Positions 28,959 to 38,853 of a stretch of DNA of 64,000 bases are shown here, one piece after another. Origin of the DNA: Corynebacterium ulceribovis DSM 45146. Lineage in GTDB: Bacteria > Actinomycetota > Actinomycetes > Mycobacteriales > Mycobacteriaceae. The translations under genes were made by a program, and so were the position numbers. The stretch lies in assembly GCF_000372445.1 (NCBI RefSeq), contig NZ_AQUY01000001.1:155157-219156 (forward strand). Reading direction: 5' to 3'. The notes under the pieces were generated by a model. It was given only the letters and a program-made list of their open reading frames with translations, ran no database searches and was not told where the DNA came from. The first letter of the stretch is position 1. The number at the start of each line of letters is the position of its first letter.

Positions 28959-29594
28959 ATGAGCAGTCCGTTTGGCTCACCGCAGCCTAACCAGCCAGGC
29001 CCTAGCGGCGGCTTCGGCACTCCGGGAGCTGCTGGCCCAACCTCTGGCGGCTTCGGCGCTCCGAATCCCGGTGGTTTTGGCGCCCCCAACTCTGGTGGGT
29101 TCGGCTCCCCGAATTCCGAGGGCTTTGGTTCCCCAGCCCCTAGTCCTGCCCCGTCCGGTGGGTTTGGTTCCCCAGCGCCAGCTCAGTCGGGTGGGTTCGG
29201 TTCCAATTCGTCGACAAGCTCCGGTTTTGACGGCGGTACCTCCTCGGAACCGTTGACCTTCCGCTCCGGTCCGTGGAGTTGGGTGATTGCCGCGATGGTG
29301 GCCGCTGTCCTTGGTTTGATTCTGGGGCTGGTCGCGCACTTTGGTCCGTTTACTGCGACCGATACGTCGTACTTGGTGCTCGCGGTCATCGGGTGGGCGC
29401 TGGCCGGTATTGCGACGTTTGTGCTGCTCGGCGTGTACCTGACTGAGGACACTAAGCGGCAGTCCGAGGGGCCTTACATTGGCATTTACGGGCAGATTGT
29501 GACCTACCGTGCCGCTGCTGGCATCGGGCTGGTTGCCGTCGTGGTTACCGCTATTGAAATCGCTTTGTCCGTGTCGAAGTCGGGGATTATTTAG
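28959..29594 (+). CDS. FG-repeat three-TM membrane protein (first gene of tubulin-like cluster)
   Basis: 211 residues; AGAGG precedes the ATG. Residues 1-95 are low complexity with nine FG dipeptides in GGFGAPN/GGFGSP-type units. Three hydrophobic helices follow (about 107-127, 138-160, 183-206), separated by short polar loops. I know no named family. Layout and composition match the last gene of the cluster (44636), so the operon is bracketed by two FG-rich polytopic proteins. Such tracts are typical of self-associating disordered segments; a tethering role is inference. It is two bases from the next gene. Confidence 0.8.
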   Translation: MSSPFGSPQPNQPGPSGGFGTPGAAGPTSGGFGAPNPGGFGAPNSGGFGSPNSEGFGSPAPSPAPSGGFGSPAPAQSGGFGSNSSTSSGFDGGTSSEPLTFRSGPWSWVIAAMVAAVLGLILGLVAHFGPFTATDTSYLVLAVIGWALAGIATFVLLGVYLTEDTKRQSEGPYIGIYGQIVTYRAAAGIGLVAVVVTAIEIALSVSKSGII

Positions 29595-29596
29595 CC

Positions 29597-32425
29597 ATGA
29601 AACGTCTTGTTGCAGTTGTCTTTTCGTGCTTATTGACGTTATGGGTCGGCGCTCCGGTGGCGTCAGCGCAACTGGAATTGCCGGAGTTTACAGCTCCGGA
29701 AATGCCGGCACCTAACCCTGATGCTCCGGCACCGGGCAGTCCCGATTCGCCTGCGCCAAGTGCCACCCAACAGCCACCAAGTGCAGCCCCGAAGTCGAAC
29801 AATTCCGGCACCGACGCCAAAACTCCGCCAGCGCTGGCTGACTTCGGTGCGTGCATTGCCGGTAGCGGCGGCGCGGACTTGGTGCTGGTGATTGATGAAT
29901 CTGGTTCGCTGTCCGACAGTGACAATTGGAAGGGTACGGACCCAGAGGGCATGCGTGTGGACGCAGCGAACGACTTCGTTGCTCAGCTGGCGAACTACTC
30001 GCAGGACACTGGGGCGAAGTTCAACCTGCGTTTGGCCGGTTTCGCTGATGATTACACCCGCTACGGCGACTGGATGGAGCTGGAAGGCGACGGCGGGAAA
30101 GTCCAGTCCGAAGTGGAGAAATTCCGCGACCGCGACAACGGCAACTGGACTGACTACCGCAAAGGCCTCGCTGGTGCTTTCGAGGATGCCGCCAGCAGCG
30201 GCTCAGATTGTCGCGCCGTGCTGTTCTTCTCGGACGGTCAGCCAACTGCTGATGGCACCTCGTCTAGCCAAATTATGGACGAAGTGTGCTCGGAAGCCGG
30301 TCCCGTGGCGCGACTGCGGTCCGCGGGCATTCGAATTTTCACCATCGGGCTAAGCGTCGGCGACAGTGACGATTCGCCGTCAGAACGCCTGAAGGACATT
30401 GCCGAAAATGATGACTGCTCCGGGGTTCCAGCCAACGGGGCGATGCTGCCAGCTGACGACCCAGTAGCGTTGTTTGCTGCGTTCCGCTCCATGCTGCCGA
30501 AGGGTGCGTCGAACAGCCGCGAAGACATCGCCATCGATGATCTCTACACCTTCGTTTTGGATGACTCAGTGGCACCCGTTCAGCTCTCGGCACAGCCTGA
30601 CCGGAAAACCGACGGCGAAATTGTGCCAACTTTGACTAGTCCATCGGGTGACAAAGTAGACCTGACCGGCGATAACGTCGAAGTTGATGGACACAAGCTT
30701 GCAGTGAAGACCAATGCCGCACTGCCGGGCATGGTCGACGTGCGCTTGGAACCAGGCGACGGCAAGTGGGCAGGGCAATGGAAATTCGGCTACCGCACAG
30801 ATAATAAGGACGCGAGCTACCGCGCGACCATGTCGATTGCGCCCGGTCTAACCCTGAAGGTTGATGACGGGGCAGGTTCGATTTCCAAGTCTTCAGATGA
30901 AGAATTGGCAGTGGCGTTGATTGGTGCCGATGGGGCAGTGCGCAAGCTGGACGGTTCAGCGAAACTGACTGCCGAGTTGGTGCCGGTTGATGGTGGTAAA
31001 CCAAAACAGCTGGCAACGAATGAAGACATTGCCTCCGGTGAAACCAAGATTGGTTTGAACACGGTGGAAAACCGCTTCGCCGGTAACCTGCGACTGCGCG
31101 TAGACATCACCACCGCAGACGCTGATGACGCGCCGGGCACCAAGTTGGAGCCACTGGAATTGGAAGCACCGATTTCTATTGCGCCATCCAACATGCCGAA
31201 GCTTCCTGGCAAAGTGACGCTGTCCATGGTCGGTAATGAAACCGAAGTGGAACTGCCAATCACTGGTCCAGGCAAAGTGTGGATCGACGACACCACGATT
31301 ACTGCTTCGGATGGCTCCGATCTGAAGATTTCGTCGCAAAGCACCAAGGACTCGCCGCTGACTCTGCAGCGCGGCGAAGAAAAAATGCTGACGCTGAAGG
31401 TGACCACCGACAAGGCCGTCGACGCCACCATTGATGGGGTCGTGCCGGTTAAAGCTGCCGAGGAATCAGGCGATGGGGAAGAAACCGTGGATGTGAAGGC
31501 CACCGGTTCGATGACTGCGCCAGTGGACGCTGCCGTGTTTGGCGCAGCGCTGGTCGGTGTGCTGCTGCTGGCGCTGCTGATTCCGCTGCTGGTGCTGTAT
31601 CTGATGAAATACTTCACCGGACGCATTCCGAGTCGACCAGGTTTCCGCCCAGTGCGGGTGCAAGTGGCGCTCAAAGACGGGAAGTTGATTCGTACCGACC
31701 GCGGCAGCGAATTCAGTGTGGACAAAGAAGAAGTGATCCAGGCACCGCGGATGGTCTCGAGTGGACGATCCGTGAACCTGTGCGGTGTCGACGTTGCTGT
31801 CAAGACCGGATGGAATCCTTTTGAGCCGCCGCGGGCTTTTGCTGACACGGAACTGTCGATTGCTGATGAGGGCGCGCAGTCCGGTGGCAAGGCACAGCTG
31901 CCGCTGGGCGTGCATGACCACTGGTTCATGCTGATGAGTCCAAATAATACGGATACCGCAGCGGTGATTATCGCAGCTGATGAGGGCATCACCCAGGACC
32001 GGTTGGACAAGGTGTTGGCAGATATTCGTCACTATGGTCCGCAGCGGTTTGAAAAGCTGACGGAGCAAGCAGAAATGAACGGCAACCCTGATGATGACGC
32101 AACTGGTGTTGCAGCCGCAACGACAGAGCAGTTCGGCGGGTTTGTTGCGCCGCAACAAGCCTCACAACAGGGTGATTTTGGTGGTTTCGGACAGACCCCA
32201 CAGGCTCCGCAAGCACCACAGCCAGGTGGCTTTGGTCAGCCAAACCAAGGCGGTTTCGGTCAGCCGGGGCAGCCGCCACAGCAGGATGGTTTTGGGGCGC
32301 CGCACCAGAATCCTCAGCAGGGTGGCTTCGGTCAACCAGGCCAAGGTGGCTTCGGCCAGCCAGGGCAAGGTGGGTTCGGCCAGCCAGGGCAGGGTGGATT
32401 CGGCCAGCCCGACAATCGCTTCTAA
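29597..32425 (+). CDS. Secreted/TM vWA-domain protein with FG-repeat cytoplasmic tail
   Basis: 942 residues. A signal peptide (MKRLVAVVFSCLLTLWVGAP, then VASA) is followed by a Pro-rich linker. The vWA domain begins at DLVLVID with MIDAS D100-E-S102-G-S104, and continues to GIRIFTIGLSVGDSD. A region of about 350 residues with beta-sandwich character extends to a single membrane helix (646-668, FGAALVGVLLLALLIPLLVL). The cytoplasmic part ends in a Gln/Gly/Pro tract with GGFGQPGQ repeats (847-942). This puts the metal-binding domain outside and the sticky tail inside. The dispersed 11-mer lies within the signal-peptide codons (29628). Confidence 0.85.
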   Translation: MKRLVAVVFSCLLTLWVGAPVASAQLELPEFTAPEMPAPNPDAPAPGSPDSPAPSATQQPPSAAPKSNNSGTDAKTPPALADFGACIAGSGGADLVLVIDESGSLSDSDNWKGTDPEGMRVDAANDFVAQLANYSQDTGAKFNLRLAGFADDYTRYGDWMELEGDGGKVQSEVEKFRDRDNGNWTDYRKGLAGAFEDAASSGSDCRAVLFFSDGQPTADGTSSSQIMDEVCSEAGPVARLRSAGIRIFTIGLSVGDSDDSPSERLKDIAENDDCSGVPANGAMLPADDPVALFAAFRSMLPKGASNSREDIAIDDLYTFVLDDSVAPVQLSAQPDRKTDGEIVPTLTSPSGDKVDLTGDNVEVDGHKLAVKTNAALPGMVDVRLEPGDGKWAGQWKFGYRTDNKDASYRATMSIAPGLTLKVDDGAGSISKSSDEELAVALIGADGAVRKLDGSAKLTAELVPVDGGKPKQLATNEDIASGETKIGLNTVENRFAGNLRLRVDITTADADDAPGTKLEPLELEAPISIAPSNMPKLPGKVTLSMVGNETEVELPITGPGKVWIDDTTITASDGSDLKISSQSTKDSPLTLQRGEEKMLTLKVTTDKAVDATIDGVVPVKAAEESGDGEETVDVKATGSMTAPVDAAVFGAALVGVLLLALLIPLLVLYLMKYFTGRIPSRPGFRPVRVQVALKDGKLIRTDRGSEFSVDKEEVIQAPRMVSSGRSVNLCGVDVAVKTGWNPFEPPRAFADTELSIADEGAQSGGKAQLPLGVHDHWFMLMSPNNTDTAAVIIAADEGITQDRLDKVLADIRHYGPQRFEKLTEQAEMNGNPDDDATGVAAATTEQFGGFVAPQQASQQGDFGGFGQTPQAPQAPQPGGFGQPNQGGFGQPGQPPQQDGFGAPHQNPQQGGFGQPGQGGFGQPGQGGFGQPGQGGFGQPDNRF
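32321..32411 (+). repeat. 24-bp tandem repeat coding for GGFGQPGQ
   Basis: Four near-identical 24-bp units (GGTGGCTTCGGCCAGCCAGG and so on) encode the C-terminal FG repeats. Their DNA-level similarity suggests recent slippage and possible length variation. Confidence 0.75.
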
Positions 32426-32474
32426 ATTACGCTTGACTTTGCGTGAAAACGTTTAGCTAGGAAAGGCAAACAAA

Positions 32475-35400
32475 GTGCAGAAATATCTCGTCGTCGGCTG
32501 CGGTGGCTCGGGTGCGAAAACCCAGTCTTTTATGATTGACCAGCTCAAAGCGTATCTGCGGACAATTGACCCAGAAATCACGACATTGCCTGAAGCCTGG
32601 CAGTTCGTCACCATTGACGTTCCAATTGTGCCGGAGAAGGGTCCGGCTGGCCTAGCAAACGTTGAAGAAGCCGGTGGTACTTACATTTCGATTGGGTCCA
32701 CCCAGCACTACTCCCAATTTGATTCGGGTTTGTCGACTGAGCTCGGCCGTTCCAAGTCTCTCGGAGAGGTTTCCACATGGGCAAGCCGCAACCCGGAAAC
32801 CTTGAACACCCCGATTTCGGATGGCGCAGGCCAGTATCGCGGTATTGGCCGCATGCTCACGATTCAGAACCTGGGCAAGATTCACTCCGGTCTGAGCCGC
32901 GCGGTTGATCGTCTGAAATTGATGGACACTAACCGTGAGCTCAATGCGCTTAACAAAAAGATCACCGGCTTTGACACGGACAAGTCGGATGAACAGCCAG
33001 TAGTCCTAGTGATTTCTTCGATGGCTGGTGGCGCCGGTGCTTCCATGTTCTTGGATGTCTGCCGCGTGTTGTCGACCTTGCCAGACATCAAGCCGGCACA
33101 TACTGCGGTATTTATGCTCACTCCAGAGGTATTTGAGTCGCTCTCCGCCTCCTCGCAGGTCGGCGCGTGGCCTAACTCCTTGGCCTTGTTCGGCGAAGCA
33201 ATGGCTGCCCAAACTGGAGCCGCAGTTGAACATGACCGCGCTCTGTTCAAAGCGATGGGGCTGTCCGCAAGCCCAGAACGAACGACTTTCGCACGCCTAT
33301 TCCCAATTGGCGCGCGCATGGGTGGCCAAGGCAGCCGTTTCGGTGACGGCTCCGTCACTGCGGTTTACCGTGGACTGGCTCGTGCGCTTGCGGCACTGAT
33401 GTCTTCGGAGCGAGCCTCAACTAGCTTCAAGTCCTACACCCTGGCAAACCCTGGGTCCATCGACGTCAAGCGTTCCTATCTGGGCTGGGGGTCTGGAAAA
33501 GTCAGTTGGAACGATTTGCCATGGGGCTCGATGGGCTACTCCCAACTCTCGATGGGGCGCGACCGTTACCGCGAATACGCGGCTCAGCGTTTGGCACGAA
33601 GCACTTTCGATCGGCTTCTCACAGGTCATCTAGACCCAACTGATCGTGGATCCACTTCCAAAGAACAGCTCGATAAACGCCTAGCAGAGTATCTCCCGAG
33701 CTTCCGCATGGAAGTGTATCTCCCGCCGAGCGACAACTTTGGCAGCAACCTGCAGCTAGATGCGATGAATTGGCTGGACGGCGTCTTTGGGCCTCTGGCG
33801 CAGCCTGCAGCGCGAGAAACCGTGGGACTTGTTCGCCATCGAATTCCGCTAGGCGATGGAATGAAATCAAACGACTGGGCTAACCAAGTCCGCAACCAGC
33901 TTGCAGATAGCACTGGAGTGGCCGAAAGCCTATCTAGCCGTGCGTATGACATGGTTTATTCGTTTGCAGACAATTTTGCTGACAGTTTGCTGGCGGCACT
34001 CGAGAGAGCACTCAGTAAGTACGGGATTCCATACACTGAAAAACTCATTGCGCTTACCGCGCAGCAGCTCCAGGAAATGTTGGTACCAGCGCTGCAAGAT
34101 GTGGCTGCCAGTTCCGGAAACGTCAATCCAATGGCGCCATCTCCGCAGCTGGAAAGCATTTTGGCACCATTGTCCGGCAGCGGCACTGTGAACCAAACTG
34201 CGCAGACTGCCGACCGGATCGCGGAAAGCTACTACCAGCAGTTCTACGTTTACTGCCTAGCGATGGTGGCAAGGACGCTAGCGCCCGTGCTGGAAGATTT
34301 CCGGATCAACTTCCTACGCCCACTGCAAGAAAATGTGAATAACCTGCACCTTGACTTGGCTCGCGCTGGCCGAGAAAAAGAAGTCAAGATTAACCTCGCG
34401 GATGTTGCGACGGATGACCCAGTGGCATGGCCGCAGGACAGCGATCCGCAGATCGACGATCGCTTCGTTACTAGCGACAACGAAATCTTGCTGACGGACA
34501 CCAACGAGTTTGCTGACAAATATGTGCAACACATGGTGCGCACCATGCAAGAGGTTGAACCTCAGCTGAAGCAGTTCCATGATGCAGTACCTTTGGCCAC
34601 CCGTGAAGTGATCCTTGGCCACTGGGACGCAGTTGGTGCGCAGCAGCCGCCAAAAGACACGCTGGCGCCACCGACCACTGGCGTCGGTAACCGGGCAGGG
34701 TGGGTTGCCAAGGACCTAGTACGGTCTGGAAGTAGTGGTGAGCGTCGAGAATCTCGTCGCGCAACGTTCGACATTAAACTGCAGCCAACCGACCTAATCG
34801 GACGTTCTCGTCAATGGATTGACCGCACCGGCAAACCATTCGCGGACTTCATCACCGTCGATATGCGCACCTATCTGACTGAAGCCGACGCCCAGAACAG
34901 AGACGATTACCTCGGTCGTCTCGACCGCCTGCGTCAGGGCTTCTATGCTGCGCTTCGGTCTGCTCGCCCATTGGCGGCGGTTGACACGAACATGCTGAAT
35001 GCTGTGCATAACGTGAACAAGGAAACGTATCACTTCAACTTCTCGGAAATCCCACTGAAGCAACTTCCGGCCGCGGACGTGGTGAAGCAAGTGATGGAAC
35101 AAGACCGTACGAAGGATGCCGCGACCGAGGACACCTTCAAGAGTGCATTCACTGACGAAGAAAAGGTCTATCGCATTGAGGTGTTTGGTTCCTACCCGAA
35201 CTACTCACCAGTAGTGTTTAGCTCCCTGTTCCCACACATTGCGAAAGACTGGGCAAGCCGCCATGGCAACTCGGAGGGGTTCTGGAACTTGCGTCGTTCT
35301 CGGCCGCTGCCAGCTGCGCTGCCAATGACCGATGAAGAACGTCAAGCGATGGTTGGTGGCTGGCTCGTCGGTAACATCACGGGCCGTATTTACATCGCAA

Positions 35401-36107
35401 ATCCTGGCCAGCCAAACGCCGCGGCCTATATTTGGGATGACCATGAGCAGGAGTGGGTGCCATTCCCGCCGCAGATGCTCACGCCGCCGACGAAATTCAT
35501 GATTCCTCTTGACTGGATGCCTGCAGTGATGGAGTCGATTCTGCTGGCCTATGCCGAGGTACAGTCCACTCCACCGGGTGGCAAGATCGGTGATTCGCTG
35601 CGGCCATATCACCTGCTCCGCGGTCTGTACGACACTGGTGAAGAAGGTCCAACGACCGGTGCTGTGGACCATTCCGTGGTGCAGTTGCTTGCGAAGTGGT
35701 TGGCCACCGGAGACGACCCACGGACCGGTTCTGCTGGCACCCAGTTGGGTAGCACCATTGTTGAGCGTTTTGACGCAGCGAAGAAGATTCTGGAACAGGC
35801 TCGCGAGAAGGCAGCGGTGTTCTTGCCAACTGGTGGCCGCGCTGCGCTACCAGATGCCATTAGTCAGGATAAAGCGTGGGCTAACGTCTCAGACCGTCGC
35901 GTTGCTTCTCGGATGCCGCTGTATCGTGACCTTGCTCCTGATGTAGACATCATGGCGGCGGACCTCGTCAAAAAGCTCGAAGCAGCCAAGGTGCAGGCAG
36001 AAACGCCAACTGTGCCGGGCTCTCCGTTCGGTGCGCCACTGTCGACCCCAGCCGATGACCTCGATGCAGGTCCAACGTTGCCAAGCTTCGGCGACGGTTT
36101 GGTGTAG
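32475..36107 (+). CDS. Tubulin-like GTPase (Tubulin_2-type)
   Basis: 1210 residues, GTG start with AGGAAAGGC upstream. The N-terminus MQKYLVVGCGGSGAKT (G8, G10, G11, G13) is a Rossmann-like nucleotide loop. A tubulin/FtsZ-like signature lies at MAGGAGASMFLD (183-194), with the Gly-rich GTP loop GGAGAS at 185-190. This corresponds to GGGTG[S/T] of FtsZ and tubulin. It is about three times longer than FtsZ, with a large helical C-terminal half (IAESYYQQFYVYCLAMVART etc.). The match is to the prokaryotic Tubulin_2 family by motif and length, not to FtsZ itself. No membrane helix is present. Confidence 0.8.
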   Translation: MQKYLVVGCGGSGAKTQSFMIDQLKAYLRTIDPEITTLPEAWQFVTIDVPIVPEKGPAGLANVEEAGGTYISIGSTQHYSQFDSGLSTELGRSKSLGEVSTWASRNPETLNTPISDGAGQYRGIGRMLTIQNLGKIHSGLSRAVDRLKLMDTNRELNALNKKITGFDTDKSDEQPVVLVISSMAGGAGASMFLDVCRVLSTLPDIKPAHTAVFMLTPEVFESLSASSQVGAWPNSLALFGEAMAAQTGAAVEHDRALFKAMGLSASPERTTFARLFPIGARMGGQGSRFGDGSVTAVYRGLARALAALMSSERASTSFKSYTLANPGSIDVKRSYLGWGSGKVSWNDLPWGSMGYSQLSMGRDRYREYAAQRLARSTFDRLLTGHLDPTDRGSTSKEQLDKRLAEYLPSFRMEVYLPPSDNFGSNLQLDAMNWLDGVFGPLAQPAARETVGLVRHRIPLGDGMKSNDWANQVRNQLADSTGVAESLSSRAYDMVYSFADNFADSLLAALERALSKYGIPYTEKLIALTAQQLQEMLVPALQDVAASSGNVNPMAPSPQLESILAPLSGSGTVNQTAQTADRIAESYYQQFYVYCLAMVARTLAPVLEDFRINFLRPLQENVNNLHLDLARAGREKEVKINLADVATDDPVAWPQDSDPQIDDRFVTSDNEILLTDTNEFADKYVQHMVRTMQEVEPQLKQFHDAVPLATREVILGHWDAVGAQQPPKDTLAPPTTGVGNRAGWVAKDLVRSGSSGERRESRRATFDIKLQPTDLIGRSRQWIDRTGKPFADFITVDMRTYLTEADAQNRDDYLGRLDRLRQGFYAALRSARPLAAVDTNMLNAVHNVNKETYHFNFSEIPLKQLPAADVVKQVMEQDRTKDAATEDTFKSAFTDEEKVYRIEVFGSYPNYSPVVFSSLFPHIAKDWASRHGNSEGFWNLRRSRPLPAALPMTDEERQAMVGGWLVGNITGRIYIANPGQPNAAAYIWDDHEQEWVPFPPQMLTPPTKFMIPLDWMPAVMESILLAYAEVQSTPPGGKIGDSLRPYHLLRGLYDTGEEGPTTGAVDHSVVQLLAKWLATGDDPRTGSAGTQLGSTIVERFDAAKKILEQAREKAAVFLPTGGRAALPDAISQDKAWANVSDRRVASRMPLYRDLAPDVDIMAADLVKKLEAAKVQAETPTVPGSPFGAPLSTPADDLDAGPTLPSFGDGLV

Positions 36108-36120
36108 AGGAAACTGATCA

Positions 36121-38847
36121 ATGACCGACACAGTAATTTTCTTCGGCAATGGAGCCGGGCCAGACGCCATCCGGGGCAACCTCACTGACCTAGCTACCCT
36201 CGGCCTCATCGACCAGTTTTACTGGGTCGATGTTGCTGCGCAGCCGGTGGCAGCGCTGGTCGACGGCACTGCCCGCATCGACATCATCAGTACTCACCCA
36301 GAAGAAGGGGTGCTTCGCCGTAGTGTCTCAATCGCCGATGCCTTGCGCAACCATGGCGGCAGCCGGGTGTTGCTGGTTGCGCTAGATGAGCCTGACGAAA
36401 ACGGCTCGACGCTTGACGTCGTCGCGACGCAGCAGTGGTCTGAAGCCATTGCGACCTCGCTGAACCACATCTACTACCGTCTGCACCTCTATCTGCCTCG
36501 ACTGCCACTTCCGCACCAGGCACCTACCCAGATGCATGGCTGGCCGACCCTGGCGCTTTCCCCAGAGGACTCGGTGAACCCAGCGGCACCAAAGCAGGCG
36601 AAGCGTCGTACCGATGGTCCAGATGCGTTGGCTGAATATGCTGCGCCTGCAATTGCTGGTTTGACCGGCCTCTGGCAAGGCGACGAGACAACCCCAGCGC
36701 TGGACGGACCGGATGGGCAAGTCTCAACTGGCGAAGTCGGCAATGTGCGTTTAGTGCGCGTGTACCACCGCCGGATTGATACCACTCAAATGGAATCGGA
36801 AGCCCGCAATGAGGTGCTCGACGTGACGGACCGCCTGCCACAGGCAGAACGCCGCGATGGGCACCGCGTCATGATCGCGGACAATCCAGCAGAAGTGGTG
36901 GACAAGATGTCCGACGCATTCTTGAACATTGCTGGTCAAGAACTGCTGACACCTCCTGAACAGCTCAAGCCAGCGGAAACCACGCGGATTTCTGCCTGGG
37001 AAGCTGTGAAGAAGTTCTTCCACTTCTTCTTTACTGCCGTTATCGGCGGCCCGAAGTCGTGGTACCAAGCACAGGTTGGCGCACTTCAGAAAGGTTTTGC
37101 CACCGCGGTACAAAACGCATTGTATGGCCAAGGCCCTGCGATGGAAGTTGTGTGCGGTCGCCACTCGGGGCATCGCCAGATGCACAGCATGGACCAGGTC
37201 ACAAGAGCAGCTGCGCAATTGCGCGAAAAGCTCGACAATTCTGCGGATGTACGCATTGGTCGGCCACCGGCTCTATCGGAAATGTGGCGCGCGTATGTAG
37301 ACACTTCGCTGAGCATGGTTGACGGCACCGAACGGCAGGCCGACCGGTTGCCAATGCCGAAGGACTATAACGACAACCCAATTATTGTTGCGCAGCCACG
37401 TCAGGCGGTCGCCGACTATTCGGAGCGTTTTGACGGAGCCAGCACCGCGCTAACCAATATCATGGGGCAAAACTTGGGCGAGACCACTGTCGAACCCTAC
37501 GACCCTTACGCCGCGCTGATGTACTCCGAGACCGTGGACTTTGCAGCGCGGCAAACCACTGACCGTGCAGTTTCTGACCTACAGAATAAGTTCCGTCAAT
37601 GGAAGGCAACGCATGAGCAATCCTTCGCATGGCGGATTGGCACAGGTCTGACTGGCTTCATGGAAGAGGCCCAGCAGCGACTGGGGCGCTGCCATCAATC
37701 CTTGACTGCAATTAATGGCCAGCTAGAGGGAATGGGAGAAGCCGACCCAGAAAAGCCGCGCAAACTGGTGCGAAAGCTCCGCGCCGCCACTTTGATTTGG
37801 TTCTTGTTGTCGCTACTCATCGGCTATCTAACGTACGCCGACGTATTGTCGTGGAACTGGGGTCTATTGGCCTTCGTGTTGACCACTGTCGTGGTGCTTA
37901 TCTGCATGATGGTGATTTTTGCGCGATCCCAGCGCGGCATTATGGATGAGATCGCGCAGCGCCAGAAGCTGCTCGATGACCAGGCTGTCCTTTCGCGGAA
38001 CTTGCACCAAGCGGCTGCTGATGTGGAACGCATCAGCTGGGCATATAGCCAGTTTGTGTCTTGGAGTGCGCTGGTTGGTCGTGCTATTTCGCAGCCTTTT
38101 GGCCCGCAGCGTGCGGCCGCAGCGCCAGTTCAGATTCCACATTCCGGTATGCCGGCAGCGACCATCATTGCACGCGCTGCCGATGCTGGTGCAAGTGGCG
38201 ATACGTTTAATGCAATGCGTAACAGTGTGTTCCAAGCGAACTGGGCCAGTGACTCGCTGGAGGACCTACTGCAGTCGGCCTCTGCTGCCGCGCAGCAGGA
38301 AGGCACTTGGGTGGAGGACCTGTCGCAGCTTTATGGGCAGACCGGACGGAAGTCGAACACCTCGTTGGACAAGGTGTCCGATATTGCTGTGAAACGGATT
38401 CTGCCGCGACGCAATAACCCAGAAGTGGCTTGGGCACGGGCTTTGACTCAGCTGCAGCACAGCGGTGCGGCGCACCATCTGATGGGCAATCTTCATGGCT
38501 ACCACAATGGCCAGGTGCAGCAATATGACATGGCTCAGTTGACCAGTGGCATGGATACCAGTGCAGACTCAGGGTTCTCGAACCATGCGCTGAACGCGAC
38601 CGGAAATAATGCCAATGGTACGGCCATTGACGCAGCGGTCAGTAGCGTCCACCAGCATCCACGCCAGGACGCCGGGGTAGTGAACACACTGTCGCAGCTC
38701 GCAACACTGGTGCAGTACGGCCAGTTGGCGCAGTCCAGCTGGTTGACCAGCGGCACAGAAACTACTACGTCGACGAGCTCTGATTGGGCTGCCTCGGATC
38801 AAGCAACTGACTGGGGCCTCCCAGATTTCGGCGAAGGATTGGTGTAA
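36121..38847 (+). CDS. Large membrane protein of unknown family in tubulin-like cluster
   Basis: 908 residues, 13 bp after the tubulin-like gene. I do not recognise a family. The N-terminal 140 residues look like an alpha/beta domain (TDTVIFFGNGAGPDAIRGNL). A Pro-rich segment follows. A helical middle leads to two membrane helices at about 558-578 and 583-606 (LIWFLLSLLIGYLTYADVL and LLAFVLTTVVVLICMMVIF). After a Gln-rich helical stretch the C-terminus is Gly/Asn/Ser-rich and ends in DFGEGLV. The tubulin-like neighbour ends in SFGDGLV, so the two share a C-terminal tail motif. Confidence 0.7.
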   Translation: MTDTVIFFGNGAGPDAIRGNLTDLATLGLIDQFYWVDVAAQPVAALVDGTARIDIISTHPEEGVLRRSVSIADALRNHGGSRVLLVALDEPDENGSTLDVVATQQWSEAIATSLNHIYYRLHLYLPRLPLPHQAPTQMHGWPTLALSPEDSVNPAAPKQAKRRTDGPDALAEYAAPAIAGLTGLWQGDETTPALDGPDGQVSTGEVGNVRLVRVYHRRIDTTQMESEARNEVLDVTDRLPQAERRDGHRVMIADNPAEVVDKMSDAFLNIAGQELLTPPEQLKPAETTRISAWEAVKKFFHFFFTAVIGGPKSWYQAQVGALQKGFATAVQNALYGQGPAMEVVCGRHSGHRQMHSMDQVTRAAAQLREKLDNSADVRIGRPPALSEMWRAYVDTSLSMVDGTERQADRLPMPKDYNDNPIIVAQPRQAVADYSERFDGASTALTNIMGQNLGETTVEPYDPYAALMYSETVDFAARQTTDRAVSDLQNKFRQWKATHEQSFAWRIGTGLTGFMEEAQQRLGRCHQSLTAINGQLEGMGEADPEKPRKLVRKLRAATLIWFLLSLLIGYLTYADVLSWNWGLLAFVLTTVVVLICMMVIFARSQRGIMDEIAQRQKLLDDQAVLSRNLHQAAADVERISWAYSQFVSWSALVGRAISQPFGPQRAAAAPVQIPHSGMPAATIIARAADAGASGDTFNAMRNSVFQANWASDSLEDLLQSASAAAQQEGTWVEDLSQLYGQTGRKSNTSLDKVSDIAVKRILPRRNNPEVAWARALTQLQHSGAAHHLMGNLHGYHNGQVQQYDMAQLTSGMDTSADSGFSNHALNATGNNANGTAIDAAVSSVHQHPRQDAGVVNTLSQLATLVQYGQLAQSSWLTSGTETTTSTSSDWAASDQATDWGLPDFGEGLV

Positions 38848-38853
38848 CTCTCG

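Noticed and set aside
32475..36107. FtsZ identity for the tubulin-like protein
   Set aside because: It is three times too long, lacks the FtsZ C-terminal tail and is not in a dcw cell-division cluster.
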